A DNA stretch of 64,000 nt. Origin: Rehmannia glutinosa (taxonomy: Eukaryota; Streptophyta; Magnoliopsida; Lamiales; Orobanchaceae). The number at the start of each line of letters is the position of its first letter. Positions within the stretch are counted from its first letter, which is position 1. The stretch covers positions 26,392,653 to 26,456,652 of the forward strand of contig CM071935.1 of assembly GCA_016081115.2 (NCBI GenBank). Reading direction: 5' to 3'. The notes beneath the pieces are model-generated. The model was not told the origin of the DNA. It worked only from the letters and a program-made list of their open reading frames with translations, and made no database searches. Shown here in pieces: positions 38,761-49,495 of the stretch. A program made the translations under genes and the position numbers.

Positions 38761-40685
38761 TTGATAGAACTTCTGGGAATTCTGGTAGCTCTATTTTTTC
38801 TTCACATAGTACTTCCTGTTTGGAGTTTGCTGAGGCACTTTGCTGGATTTCTTCTCAGCTGTACTCTCAGCATACTCAACTGTTGCTTTCCTTTTCTTTT
38901 ATATCCAAGGCCAGTTTGTTTGTGATTGTGCTTTGGAGTGAATGTGGGTGCAACATTTGGTGTCTTGGGTTTTTGAGATGCTTCATTACTTGAAGATCCT
39001 TTTTCCAAGATCACTCTGGGAGTTTGACTGTGCACAAAGGAATTGAATCCTATGCATGTCTTGTCTCCACACTCTTTTTGGCTCATAATAAGGTCATCCA
39101 ATGATTTAGATGCCTTAGTGAATGAAGCAATCACATTTTTGAGATCATTTTATCTCTTTTCTATAGTAGCTATCTCTGATATTAGTTTAGTATTCTCAGC
39201 CTTCAACTCTTTATTCTCATCAGCTATGTGATTTATAGTACTTAGCTCCTTAGTCAGCTGTGAGTTTTGGCTTTTGAGCTGGCTGTTTTCCTCATTTAAT
39301 AGTGTGTGTGAGGATTTAATGTGCTCAAAGTCTTTCATCATTTCGCCTAATGAATCATAAAGGTCAGTGGGTGATGAAGTGTGTGTGTCACAATCACTAT
39401 CACTAGAATCTGAGTGAGATGAGTTAGAGTGTTCCTCATCTTCTTGGTCAGGTTGATCTTGTTCTTTAGCCATTAGACAGATCAACGCTTCTTCTTCAGA
39501 ATCACTTGAGTAGTTTGCTTCACTGCTCTCTGAGTCTGTTGTGTCTTTTGACTTAGTTGTCTCAGCAGTCTCTGCAGGCAACAATGCCTTTTTCTTTTCT
39601 TCTCTTCTTTCTCTAAAGACTCTTCTTTCTTTTTCATTCTTGTATTTATTGACTATGGGATATTGACAGTCAATAGCAAAGTGTCCTGGTTGTCTGCAAT
39701 TCCAACACAGGTTTTCAACTTTTTGGTCAGCTCTCTCATTTCTTGGGTTGTCAGTTCTTTGATATTCGACCTTTTGATACTCAGCTCTCTTTGGTGGTCT
39801 ATCTTCCCTTGACTTAGAGGGAGCTGAATGTCTTTTGGAGGATTCACCTTTATTTCTTTTGTAGTTCTTGTTGAAGAACTTGTTGAATCATTTAACCATC
39901 AGCGCAATCTCCTCCTGGTCAATGATTTCTTTGGTCTCAGCTCTCTTCCCATCCTTGACTATAAGTGCAGTTGTTTTGGGTACAGCTGTCTCCTCTTGAT
40001 CTTTTCTTCTCAGCTCAAATTCATAAGCTTTGAGGTTTGAGAATAGTTCATGATTGGATGTTTTTGATAGGTCCATCGAGTGCTTTAGAGCCATGGTTTT
40101 CATTTCCCATTCAGCTGGGAGGCTCGTGAGTATCTTCATACACATTTCCTTTTGTGTGTATTCATTTCCAAGTGTTGAGAGCTCATTTGTAATTTCAGTG
40201 AATCTAGCATCCAGCTGATCCATTGTCTCACCTGCAAACATTTTAAAGTTTTCAAATTTTTGAACAACAACAGATAATTTGTTTTCCTTAATTTGCTCTG
40301 ATCCTTCACAAATTAAAGTTAGTTTATCCCAGATTTCTTTGGCTGTCTTGTAAGATTTGACTTTGATGAACATGGCTTTGTCCAAAGTCTTGTAAAGTAT
40401 ATCATTGGCCACATTGTCTAGATTGTATCTTTTTCTTTCATCATTGGTCCATTCAGTCCTTGGTTTTTCAACTAAGGTTGGTCTTGGTTCAGCTGCTGCT
40501 TCTTCTCCTTCAGCTGCAGCTGCTCTCCTTGCTGTTGTGTTCACTTTCAATATTTGCAGTGGCCCATCCTCCATCACTAACCACATTTCATCATGTAAAG
40601 CTGATAGATGAGCCTGCATACGAATTTTCCAGTCATCAAATTCCTCAATGGTGAACATAGGAATGCGTGTCAAATTTGCTTCCAT
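38761..40685 (-). pseudogene. Copia gag, minus copy
   Basis: The ATG at 40685 opens MEANLTRIPMFTIEEFDDW. The capsid part runs to a TGA at 39888-39890, where the plus copy has an Arg codon. Beyond it the same protein continues with the nucleocapsid knuckle CWNCRQPGHFAIDC (about 39715-39672), a perfect C-X2-C-X4-H-X4-C. Then come an acidic Ser-rich stretch with DSESSEANYSSDSEEE (39540-39480) and a Leu/Asn-rich coiled coil (39320-39150). A TAA near 39147 and further breaks follow (38802-39134). In this lineage gag and pol are normally one frame or separated by a single stop. Confidence 0.87.
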
Positions 40686-40798
40686 GATAATAACTTTGCT
40701 GAATAAAAATAGCTTTTGAAAAAGCAAGTGTTGAAAACTTCTTTGAAGGATTGGAGATCTAGTTCAGTAACCAGTGCGGAAGGCTCAGTGAACCAACC

Positions 40799-40810
40799 GC
40801 TCTGATACCA
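40799..40810 (-). other. Primer binding site of the minus element
   Basis: The minus strand reads TGGTATCAGAGC two bases after the LTR end at 40813, the same tRNA-Met site as in the plus copy. Confidence 0.95.
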
Positions 40811-40812
40811 CT

Positions 40813-41400
40813 TGTTGGTCCCATGGGGTGTGAGTAAGGTTTAGAAGGGGGGTTGAATAAACCTTACCAACTTTTCGATTTTAGTCCTTTTAAAATAACA
40901 GAGTTAATTTCACAACTGTGTCTTTGAGGGACAGCTAAGTTAGTTAACCAAATAGAGTTAGCCACGCAAATGCACTCGATTGAGCCGTTGATAGAATAAC
41001 TCGATTGTTTAGTCTAAACTTTAACTTGGCTGTGATGAGATTTTCAGCGGAAGACTTAACACCCTTGAATTTGGTTTAAGTTTGTTTTAAAACTTGGTTT
41101 TAGCACTTTGTTAATTATCAGTTGGATAGCAAATTATCAGCAGATACAAAGTAATATGCAGAAATAAAAATGCTGAAAAGTAAATGACACAATAATTTTT
41201 ATAGAGGTTCGAAGATGGGGTAATTCTTCTACTCCTCTCTTCTCCAACTCCTGGAGGAATCCCCTAGTTATTGATCGAGTACAAAGTGGTTATCAGTCCA
41301 GATACAAGTCTTGATCACACAGCTGGCTTGATCCTTAGGGACTCAGTCTGGAGATGCCTTGGTCACACAGCTGACTTCTCGTACGACTTAGTCCAGATAC
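40813..41400 (-). repeat. Truncated 5' LTR of the minus SIRE-like element
   Basis: The plus strand starts TGTTGGTCCCATGGGG and matches the reverse complement of the plus-element LTR from 10070 back to about 9500, including the TATAAAAA. Similarity ends between 41390 and 41415. The upstream two thirds (U3) are missing, so the right target duplication cannot be found. Confidence 0.85.
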
Positions 41401-41832
41401 AACTTCTTGTACTGCATATTTTTTTTTTACACTGCATAGATTGCTTCTAGACAATGAATAGTTAGTTGATTATGATTGCATAATTTTCAACTATGCACAT
41501 CATATAGTTATATATGCATCCTTTCGTAAGTATCTATGTATCATCTTCTTCGTGAAAATTATAATTTTTAGAGTTTATTGTTAATGACCAGGTTCGAGTT
41601 CTCCATAGTAGTCAACTTCATCTATTTTATCCATGGGTTTCTTATGGAATTATTGGTATTTCCTCGCTAAGGATTGAAGTCATCTTCTGCAATATTTTTT
41701 TCCCTCTGTGACTTTGCAGAGATCGTTAATGATGTTGAAAGAGAAATTTCAGTGTTCTGGTTTTGAGTAATGGCATGCTTGTAAGGATTGTGATTGATTT
41801 GGTATGTAAAAGATTGAGTGATTGATTCCTTT
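41401..41832. other. Spacer between copia LTR and CACTA element
   Basis: 432 bp of AT-rich, apparently unique sequence. I see no ORF over 60 codons, no repeat and no RNA gene. The TTT at 41830-41832 is the CACTA target duplication. Confidence 0.5.
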
Positions 41833-43258
41833 CACTACAACATAAATGATATTAGGTAACACCCAAAAAATGTTACTTAATGCCCATAAAATGTTACTAT
41901 AGACAATAGATAACACTTTTATGGTGTTGCAGTTGCCCGTGCTACCTATAGTCTAAGGTATCACTTTTATTAGCTTTTAGTGACACTTTTTCTAAGTGTT
42001 ATATTAAGTTCTCTATTGGTAACACTTTGGAACAATATTTCTAAAGTGTTACATATGAATCTTATGTAACACTTTTTGTAACACTTTAAAAAAAATACTT
42101 CTATAGTGTTACATATGAATCTTATGTAATACTTTTTTTGTAGCGCTTCGTAGAAATACTGTTTTTGCCACCAAGTAGATTCGAACCCATGACCTGTTAT
42201 GTGTGGAAGTGACAATTTGCCACTAAGTTATGTTGATTATTATTACAACTTTTGCTTTGTTTTATATATACACATGCACACACACACATATATAAATAAT
42301 AAAATTATATAAAAAATATATTATATGTATATATAATATATTTTATATAAAAATATTAATTATATAATATAAGTATTAAATTATATTTTACACTGTATAT
42401 ATCAAATTGTATATTTAGTATATAGTTTGAAAATCATATTATGTTATATATATTAAAGGACACAAAAAATAAAAAATATCAAAAATATATAAAATGAATT
42501 TATCGACTGATCTATATTCAATCAGTAAAAATAAAAAATTTATTGACAGATAAAAAAGTTCTAACAGTAAAAAATTAAACAATAAATAAATAATAAAAAA
42601 TAATTTACTGACGGAAAAAATTCCTAAGTAATTATCGACAACATTAATATTCAATCATTAAAAAGTAAAAAAATAAAGAAAAAGATTAACGATGAAATTA
42701 GTCTTTGTTAGTAAAAATTTAAAAATGAATAAATAATAATAATAAAATATATACATGCGCATTTTCCGTCGGTATTACGACAGAATTAATTACCTCCGTA
42801 AAAAATAAAAATATAAAGGAAAAACTAAAATACTTTATAAAAAGAAAACAAAAATTCAGTAAAAAAAAAAAAAAGTACATGATGTCTACAATTTTTAGGT
42901 TTGGTGATTTTTTTTTTTTTGTCTTCACCTATTTTGAGACATCAGTTAATTAAATAAATTATTGACATGATTTAATGATAGTTATATAATTTTGTCTTAC
43001 TAAAATATAGCTTAAAAAGTGTTACAATTAATAAAATATAGTGTTGACAAGAGTGCTTCTTAAATAAAGTGATACCTATTTGCGTTACAAAATAAATAAC
43101 AAAGAAAAAGTGTTAAAAGTGTTACATATAAGCGTTACATATTGATAAAGTGCTACAAAAGTGTTACATAAATATTGTAATGTAAAAAGTGTTACAAACA
43201 TGTGTTACATATGTAGCGCTACAAGTTTATGTTACCTAATGTCATTTATGTTGTAGTG
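41833..43258. mobile_element. Non-autonomous CACTA (En/Spm) DNA transposon
   Basis: The ends are CACTACAACATAAATGATAT at 41833 and its inverse at 43258 (CACTACAACATAAATGACAT on the minus strand), one mismatch over 20 bp and continuing. It is flanked by the 3-bp duplication TTT (41830-41832 and 43259-43261), as expected for this superfamily. Both subterminal 200-350 bp are packed with AAGTGTTAC / GTAACACTT motifs in both directions, the usual transposase-binding repeats. The 1426-bp element has no transposase ORF and depends on an autonomous partner. Its AT-rich interior includes a tRNA-like segment at 42165-42243. Confidence 0.93.
42165..42243 (-). ncRNA. tRNA-like (SINE head-like) segment inside the CACTA element
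   Basis: On the minus strand, an A-box-like TAACTTAGTGG is followed about 35 bp later by GGGTTCGAATC, a perfect pol III B box. The spacing and order fit a tRNA-derived promoter. No complete cloverleaf or 3' tail could be recognised, so it may be a SINE fragment captured by the transposon. Confidence 0.45.
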
Positions 43259-43497
43259 TTTTCTTGTTATTGTCGTTTCTTTAATCTTTGATGTATTTAG
43301 ATTTCAATTTAGAAGAGTTTTTACATTGATACCCTTTTGTTAATTAAATTAATTATTTAATGTAATTTTAATCCTTTAATCATAACCTTTGATTATTATG
43401 TGGGAATGGTTGAGATCAGTCCATATGGTCTCACCGCAAGCACTGGTCTCATTAGATCGAACCCCCATAGTTATATATATGTATATGTATATATATA
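43259..43497. other. Spacer between CACTA and Helitron terminus
   Basis: AT-rich, ending in a (TA)n tract at about 43470-43497. I see no gene. Confidence 0.5.
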
Positions 43498-43800
43498 CTA
43501 GTCTTTTGCCCATGTAATGCGTGGGGTGTGTTGTGTCAAGGCAGTAAATTGCATACATATAAGAGTTATAGTGTTAATGAATATAAAACAGTACAATACA
43601 AACTTCAAAGAAATCAAATTAAATCACTACATTTCAAAATTTTAAATTTTAGAATACTTCTTTATACACAACATATTTTTTCTATTTGCTTTTGTTTTAT
43701 CATCGTCGCAAATTAATATTATTGAACCCTTCGGATACGTGACTCTTGAAATAATAACATATAATTGAACATGACTTCAAACTGGATTCTTAATAGATAA
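43498..43800 (-). mobile_element. Helitron 3' end with C-terminal helicase relic
   Basis: On the minus strand the block ends in a GC-containing near-palindrome (CCCACGCATTACATGGG), then CAAAAGACTAG next to a host T. This is the hairpin-plus-CTAG terminus of plant Helitrons (43498-43530). About 100 bp before it the minus strand reads QLYVIISRVTYPKGS and then LICDDD (about 43767-43690), which matches the last helicase motif of Helitron Rep-helicase proteins, where the normal text is close to QLYVALSRV. An in-frame stop lies just upstream (about 43775) and a shift after it. No Rep domain or 5' TC end was found, so only a 3' fragment is certain. Confidence 0.72.
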
Positions 43801-44516
43801 ACTGATGAGAATAATTAAGAAAATTAATTGTCCTCATTATTTGCTATGTTTTGTAATATTTTTAGATGATTTTACTTTTTGATATTTGCGTTGTGATATT
43901 TTTATTTCTTGAATAATTCGGTGTTGAATAGTTTAGTAATTTTGTATTTTTATATTATTTTTTGCTTTTAATTAGGGATTTTATTATCCATCTTTTATGG
44001 TAATTCAATTCAATTTTTGAAAGATGATATATTATTATTCAGTTTAATAATGCATAACATCAACAAGTATATTAAATTTTCCTTATTGTCAATATTTTTA
44101 TGTTATATTTTTGAAAATTTTGTATATCCAAAATATTATAATTACGCATCGGCTATCCACTCTAAATTAAAACCCTTTAGCATTAGATTTAAAAAATTAA
44201 CAATATAAATTATATAATGGTTGACTTTGTTTTTCTAGTGGCAGAATTTGCAATTAATAAAATACCTAGAGTGTAAACAAATAGATCGAAAATTACCATA
44301 ATAAAATAATTGTTTCAATAACTTTAATTAAATATTAATGTCTTAACGAAATTACTTTGTTGGGAACCTATAAGTGTGGACCGATTTTTAATCATACCTT
44401 TCCCAGAATTACTTCACTAATTACAAAATTTGATGTTACATATTGCGGTTATATTTTTGCGATTAGGGTGGTTTAGGTGGAAAATTTTTTGAGATACTAT
44501 TTATAAGTGGCTTGCG

Positions 44517-44552
<36 letters not shown>

Positions 44553-45005
44553 GTTTTATATTTGGTAGCATTATTTTAGGAAAAAATGAAACATTCCAAA
44601 AAAGTAAATTTTTTTATATAAAAACAAATATAAAAAAAGGTATCAAATGGACAAATTCATATATCATATCCCGAAATTAAATAAATATAATTTCTATTAA
44701 CATAAAAATTACGTTAATATTATTAAAAAATTCTATATATAAAATACTATTGTGAACAAAATTTTATTTGCATATAAATTTAATTTATTATTACATAAAT
44801 ATATATAATGCTATGTATGAATATATAATATACATATTATGATATATTTCTTCAATTAAAATAAGTACTTTTAATTGATTTTAATAAATTTAAATAAAAT
44901 TCCATATAATTATGAAGAAATGTGCCAAGCCCAGATAACAACTACACATATATCACAAATACCAAAATACCTGAATTTATAAATTAATGTCCAATAACCC
45001 AAATG
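43801..45005. other. AT-rich spacer
   Basis: No coding motif. It holds an (AT)n tract at 44518-44548. The part 44380-44545 resembles 62890-63020 on the other side of gypsy 2 (shared CTATTTATA and TTATTATATATAT contexts), so a diverged dispersed repeat lies here. AAATG at 45001-45005 is the target duplication of gypsy 2. Confidence 0.5.
44518..44548. repeat. (AT)n microsatellite
   Basis: About 15 uninterrupted AT units, with a shorter related tract at about 63008-63024. Confidence 0.9.
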
Positions 45006-46822
45006 TGTGACGACCCAACCCTTTTTAATTACTTGAAACTTTTAAATTAATATTCAATAATAATATTGCATCAAATATCTAGTTTACATTTTAAATGTGC
45101 GATTTACTCGCTTTATACATTTTATTTATTTTGAGTATTCGGGAACCGATTGCTTCCCTAACTACAATAATGGATATGAATGGATATCACGATGACGTAT
45201 TAAGATATTATCATGGAGTTTCAGAGTTAAATTTTAGGATCGACATTTTTAGACTGATTAAGTGATTTTTTTGGAGATTTTCATTAAAGTGTTTATTTAT
45301 ATTTTGGGATTTAGAGACTAAAATTTCTACCTCACATTTTATTATTATCAGTGACGATCTAATTTATTAAAAATGAGTTTTAATTAACTCTCGGGATTTT
45401 TAAAAATAACAATATCTTACTTAAGGATTTTTCAAAATACTAATTTTTATTAATAGTTTTAAAAGAGGACAAAATGGATTTTTCCACCCCAATCACTCCT
45501 GTATTTTTTTTATAAAATCCTCAACACCCTTACTTCTCATTCACACTCCATAGTTAGAACAAAAATCCTCCATTGTTGAAGAAAGCTTCAAAGGTAATAT
45601 TTTCTTTATTTCTTCTCTTTTCTTTAAATCTTTTTAGAAGGATGATCATATGCTATAATAAATCATAGAAATGAACTTTGATGATGAAAATATGTAGATT
45701 AAAACCTTATTTTGTTGAGCTTTAAATTTCAGCCCTTATGATTTTTTTACATAAATAATTTTTGTTTCACTTTTTATTTATAAATTGTGTTATATCTAAC
45801 TAGTAGGAGCATGATTATATGTTTTAATGTTATTTTAAAAATGAAAAATATTCCCTTATGGACAAGGTTAAGGATGTCCAAAAGAAAAAAAATAGTTGAT
45901 GATTTATATAATTTAAGCATGTTTAAGTGTATTTTAGTGATTTAAGGTGATAATTCCTGATTTTTATTTTTGATTTAGAGCTTTATTTAATTTATGATGA
46001 TTTAAGTATGATATTAATATTTTAAGATGATATTTAGAAGATTTTTAAGTAATTGTTGGAGAAAAATTAAAAGTAGTAGATGAACTTGCATATTTAGTGA
46101 TTTTTGGTTTCTTTGATTTACCATTTTTTAAGATAAAAGCTTAAGGATTTGATGATGGATTTTGTCAGTTTTAAAAGTGATTTTTGAGGTTAAAAAATGA
46201 TTAAAATTTAGTGCTTAGATTTAGCGAATCGGAAATATCGAATCAAGGGCGAAAAACGGCGAAATACACCCCGTCGGGGCTAATCGCCGGCCACTGGAGG
46301 TGGCGGCGGCACCACCGGCTATGGGTGGATGGTTTTGGCAGTGGTGGAGGTGTAGGAGGGCTGCCTTAATGAGTAGGGTGAGAAGATAGGTTGGTAAGGG
46401 TGGGTGGTTGATAGGTAGATATAGATATTTATGAAAAATCGACCGATTTGACGTAAAGGTGATGATGACACATATGCTTTTTCTTTCATGCAAACCAATG
46501 CTGATTTTTGAAAAGTCGATGTTAAGGGTTAGCTTAGTATGTTCGAGTTGTGAGGCGATGAGATAACAAAGTGACGTAAAGTGATTTTTCGGGAAACGTG
46601 AGATTTCGGAAAGATTTTCTTTAAAATTTATGTGACAAAGATATTTACAAGAATTTTCGAGACGAGGTGTTATTTTTGAATAAGTAGAGAGTTTAAAGTC
46701 GATTTATAATTTTATAAATTAAGGATTCGATTAATCGGAAATTTGATCTAAAATGGGTAGTTCGTCGATTAATTATTTTTAGGTGATTAATTATGGATTA
46801 ATTGAATTGAATTTGTCATACA

Positions 46823-46898
46823 TTGACTTTGATTTTTATGTTGACTTTGACTTTGACAATTGACTTTGACTTTCACTTTGACCATTGACTTTGGTCAA
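46823..46898 (+). promoter_or_regulatory. Cluster of TTGAC (W-box core) motifs in the LTR
   Basis: Eight forward TTGAC cores (46823, 46841, 46847, 46853, 46860, 46866, 46878, 46885) and one inverse core (about 46894) lie in 76 bp, partly as a 6-bp TTGACT tandem. WRKY factors bind TTGAC(C/T), so the array could make the LTR stress-responsive. A similar but eroded cluster occurs in the 3' LTR at about 61667-61730. It could also be a simple hexamer repeat without function. Confidence 0.5.
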
Positions 46899-47225
46899 CT
46901 ATCGTTTTTATTTAAGTTTTTAAAATAGAACCGAACACCCTATTTTTTTAGGATACTTGACTTTATGGAACGTATTAGGTATACTTAGCATAAGAGACTA
47001 AATTACTCAATAAGTATATAATTTGTCCTATGTCATTAAGTTGAAGAATTTAATTGTGTTAGGTGCGGCGCAATCGGATACGGTTTCATACAATCAATTT
47101 CATCACTAGCATTCTATTAAACTTCAAAGGTGGGTAAACTTCTGATTTTGTAAGCATGTCGTACTTTTATACTATATTTATCAAGTCTTTATAATTACTA
47201 AAATTTGTCTACGGGCTATTTATAA

Positions 47226-47440
47226 GCTGCCAACGGATGGGGAATGACCCTTCAGTGTCAGAAAAGGCCGAGAGCCATATGTAAGCTGCCAACGGGTGGG
47301 GGATGACCCCTCGGTGTCAGAAAAGGCCGAGAGCCATATGTATGCTGCCAACGGGTAGGGATACCCCTCGGTGTCAGAAAAGGCCGAGAGCCATATTTAT
47401 GCTGCCAACGGGTGGGGATACCCCTCGGTGTCAGAAAATG
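47226..47440 (+). repeat. 59-bp tandem repeat in the 5' LTR, four copies
   Basis: GCTGCCAACGG recurs at 47226, 47285, 47344 and 47401 with GTGTCAGAAAAGGCCGAGAG inside each complete unit. The 3' LTR has only three copies (62050-62205). Confidence 0.93.
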
Positions 47441-47848
47441 GTTTTTATTGCATTATGATTAGTTGACCTATATAGTGTAACTGCTTACGTTTCCCACTGA
47501 GTTTCACAACTCACGCCTTCAAATTTTTTTTACATTTCAAACAATGATGATGAACTGGGAGCTGAAGCGTACAGGTCTGGCATCGTGGGGCGTTGTTCTA
47601 TATTTCCCATATATTTACAATTACTTGTGTTTTGAGTAAACAAATTATGGTGATGTAATATGAATTTATTAATGCATAACTCTTATCAAACCATTATCAC
47701 ATTTGTTACTCTTAAGTTTATTTAAGAAATTTTTAAGCCCACATTTTAGTATTTAAATTATTTTTTTTATGCTTGCGCAGACTATTTATAAATACTCAAA
47801 TGTACCACAATGATGTTCCTAATTGAAATGGGTTCGGGGCGTTACAAG

Positions 47849-47861
47849 TGGCATCAGAGAC
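47849..47861 (+). other. Gypsy 2 primer binding site, degenerate
   Basis: TGGCATCAGAGAC, two bases after the LTR, differs from the tRNA-iMet complement TGGTATCAGAGC by one transition and a one-base insertion near its end, consistent with decay. Confidence 0.75.
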
Positions 47862-48394
47862 AGATTTACGTTTCTGTAGACTAGAAATGATTTTTTTTTA
47901 AACTATCTTTTCATAAGAACTTAATTACTGAAAAATGGGAATGACGACCATGCTAGCAGAACCTACGCTCGCTCCAAGGTATGTTTTAATAAAATGCTTT
48001 GATATTTGCATATTACTTTAAGGAAATTTTATGAAATGAACTTGTTCCTCATACAAGAATGATTATGATTTATGAAGAACTTTAGAGGAACTTTACAAGC
48101 ACTTTATGAGAACTAGTACGACAAATCTTGAAAAACTAGTGATGTTTTTAACATATTGAATAAAAGAACTTTGAACTTAGATCATTCGATGCTTCATGAA
48201 CTTAGACTTTTGAACTTAGTCTTCGAAACAAGACTGACAATTAGTTGGCTTATAGATAAATTGACAAAATATTTATATCTTGGATGAAAAATAAAATTGG
48301 GTTTAGTTGTTAGAATTTTGCGTTAGGGATATACTCCCCAGTGAATCTACACTAGTTAACTATGATATTTTGATATTGCAGTTAATTATTGGAA
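47862..48394 (+). other. Gypsy 2 leader
   Basis: Untranslated leader between primer site and gag; AT-rich with no ORF of note. Confidence 0.6.
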
Positions 48395-49495
48395 ATGGCA
48401 CCACCAAGAAGACAACGTGGTAGGCCTAGGGCAGAAAGGGAGCTCTCAATCGGATCAGCTGCGAGTGAGCATGTAGCAAAACCCGAACCAGCAGCTCCGG
48501 CAGTTGGAGAAACTGGGGCAGAATTTGCAAGGGACTTTCTTACTACCCTACAGGGTATCGTTCAACAAGTGACTCCTAAGAATGCACCAATTGCACCACA
48601 AGGGGCGCCACGCACCAACGAAATCGTTGAACAATTTAGACGATTCACACCACCAAGACTCCACGGAAATGAGGGTCCCACAGTAATTGAGTAGTGGATC
48701 ATGAAATTAGAAAGAATTTTCGATCACCTAGAGTGTTCGGAAACACAAAAAGTGTCTTGTGGAAGTTTCAGTTAGCTGAAAGTGCGGCCCACTAGTGGAC
48801 GTCGCACGAAAGGACACTGACAGATGGGCAGAAAAAGGAGTTAACGTGGGATGGATTTAAAGGGATGGTTCTTGATCGCTATATTCCGGAATCGCTTAGG
48901 GATCAAAAAGAAATTGAATTTGTTAACTTAAAACAAGGAAGGTTACCGGTGATGGAATATAAAAGACAATTCAATCAATTGTCTAGATTTGCACCCCATA
49001 TGGTGAACCCAGATGGGAGGAAGGCGATGAGATTTGAAAGAGGGTTAATGCCAGAAATTGGGAGTATCGTTTCAGGTTTAAGGTTGCCCACCTACAGGGG
49101 AGTGATAGAGAGGTCTCAAATCATATCCTATAGTATGAATCTTGATCAGACCCCTGCACCACCTGATCAAACGGGAAAGAGGAAATCGGTTTCTCCCCAA
49201 AAAGGAAATTTCGTTCCTCCAATCAGAATGTTCAAACCAACTGGGAGCCAAGTTCTAAACCGTGGAAATGTACCCCAATGTTCTACTTGCCAGAAGTACC
49301 ACTTTGGCGAGTGCTTAGCTGGGAAAGGGCTCTATTTTAATTGCCACCAACCAGGGCACAGGATTGAAAATTGCCCAAATGCGAAAAATCAGACCCCATC
49401 AGGAATAAGAATAGGAGGCCCTCAACAAGGCCCGGGACATCCCCAAGACAATAAGGGGAAAGCTCGTGTTTTTGCTCTGACTAATGAAGAAGCAC
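48395..49495 (+). pseudogene. Gypsy 2 gag
   Basis: The ATG at 48395 opens MAPPRRQRGRPRAERELS. The frame meets a TAG at about 48692 where a Trp-containing motif begins, and a second TAG near 48795. It resumes from 48865 with YIPESLRDQKEIEFVNLKQG, the end of the retrotransposon gag domain. The nucleocapsid reads CSTCQKYHFGEC and then a second knuckle FNCHQPGHRIENC, in which the first Cys position is Tyr-Phe, so one zinc ligand is lost (about 49330-49375). It ends in a Gly/Gln-rich stretch. Confidence 0.86.

Larger units (their letters stand above)
30473..41400 (-). mobile_element. Outer SIRE-like Ty1/copia element, minus strand (main body)
   Basis: Read on the minus strand: truncated 5' LTR (41400-40813), tRNA-Met primer site, gag, pol and env-like ORF, ending at the deletion junction. 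Together with the LTR stub at 8262-8490 it once spanned the entire block. It is better preserved than the inner plus copy: one 683-codon stretch of pol is open. The proteins are close to those of the plus copy (about 88% in gag by eye), so this is the same family but not a palindromic duplicate. Confidence 0.85.
45006..47846 (+). repeat. Gypsy 2 5' LTR
   Basis: 2841 bp. It contains a W-box-like cluster (46823-46898) and a 59-bp tandem repeat (47226-47440). It preserves the uninterrupted target of the later insertion (TTTATGAAAAATCGACC around 46428). Confidence 0.94.

Noticed and set aside
42165..42243. Functional tRNA gene
   Set aside because: A and B boxes are visible but no complete acceptor stem or cloverleaf could be traced.
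47226..47440. CRISPR-like array
   Set aside because: Units are contiguous, nearly identical along their length and lie in an LTR; there are no variable spacers.
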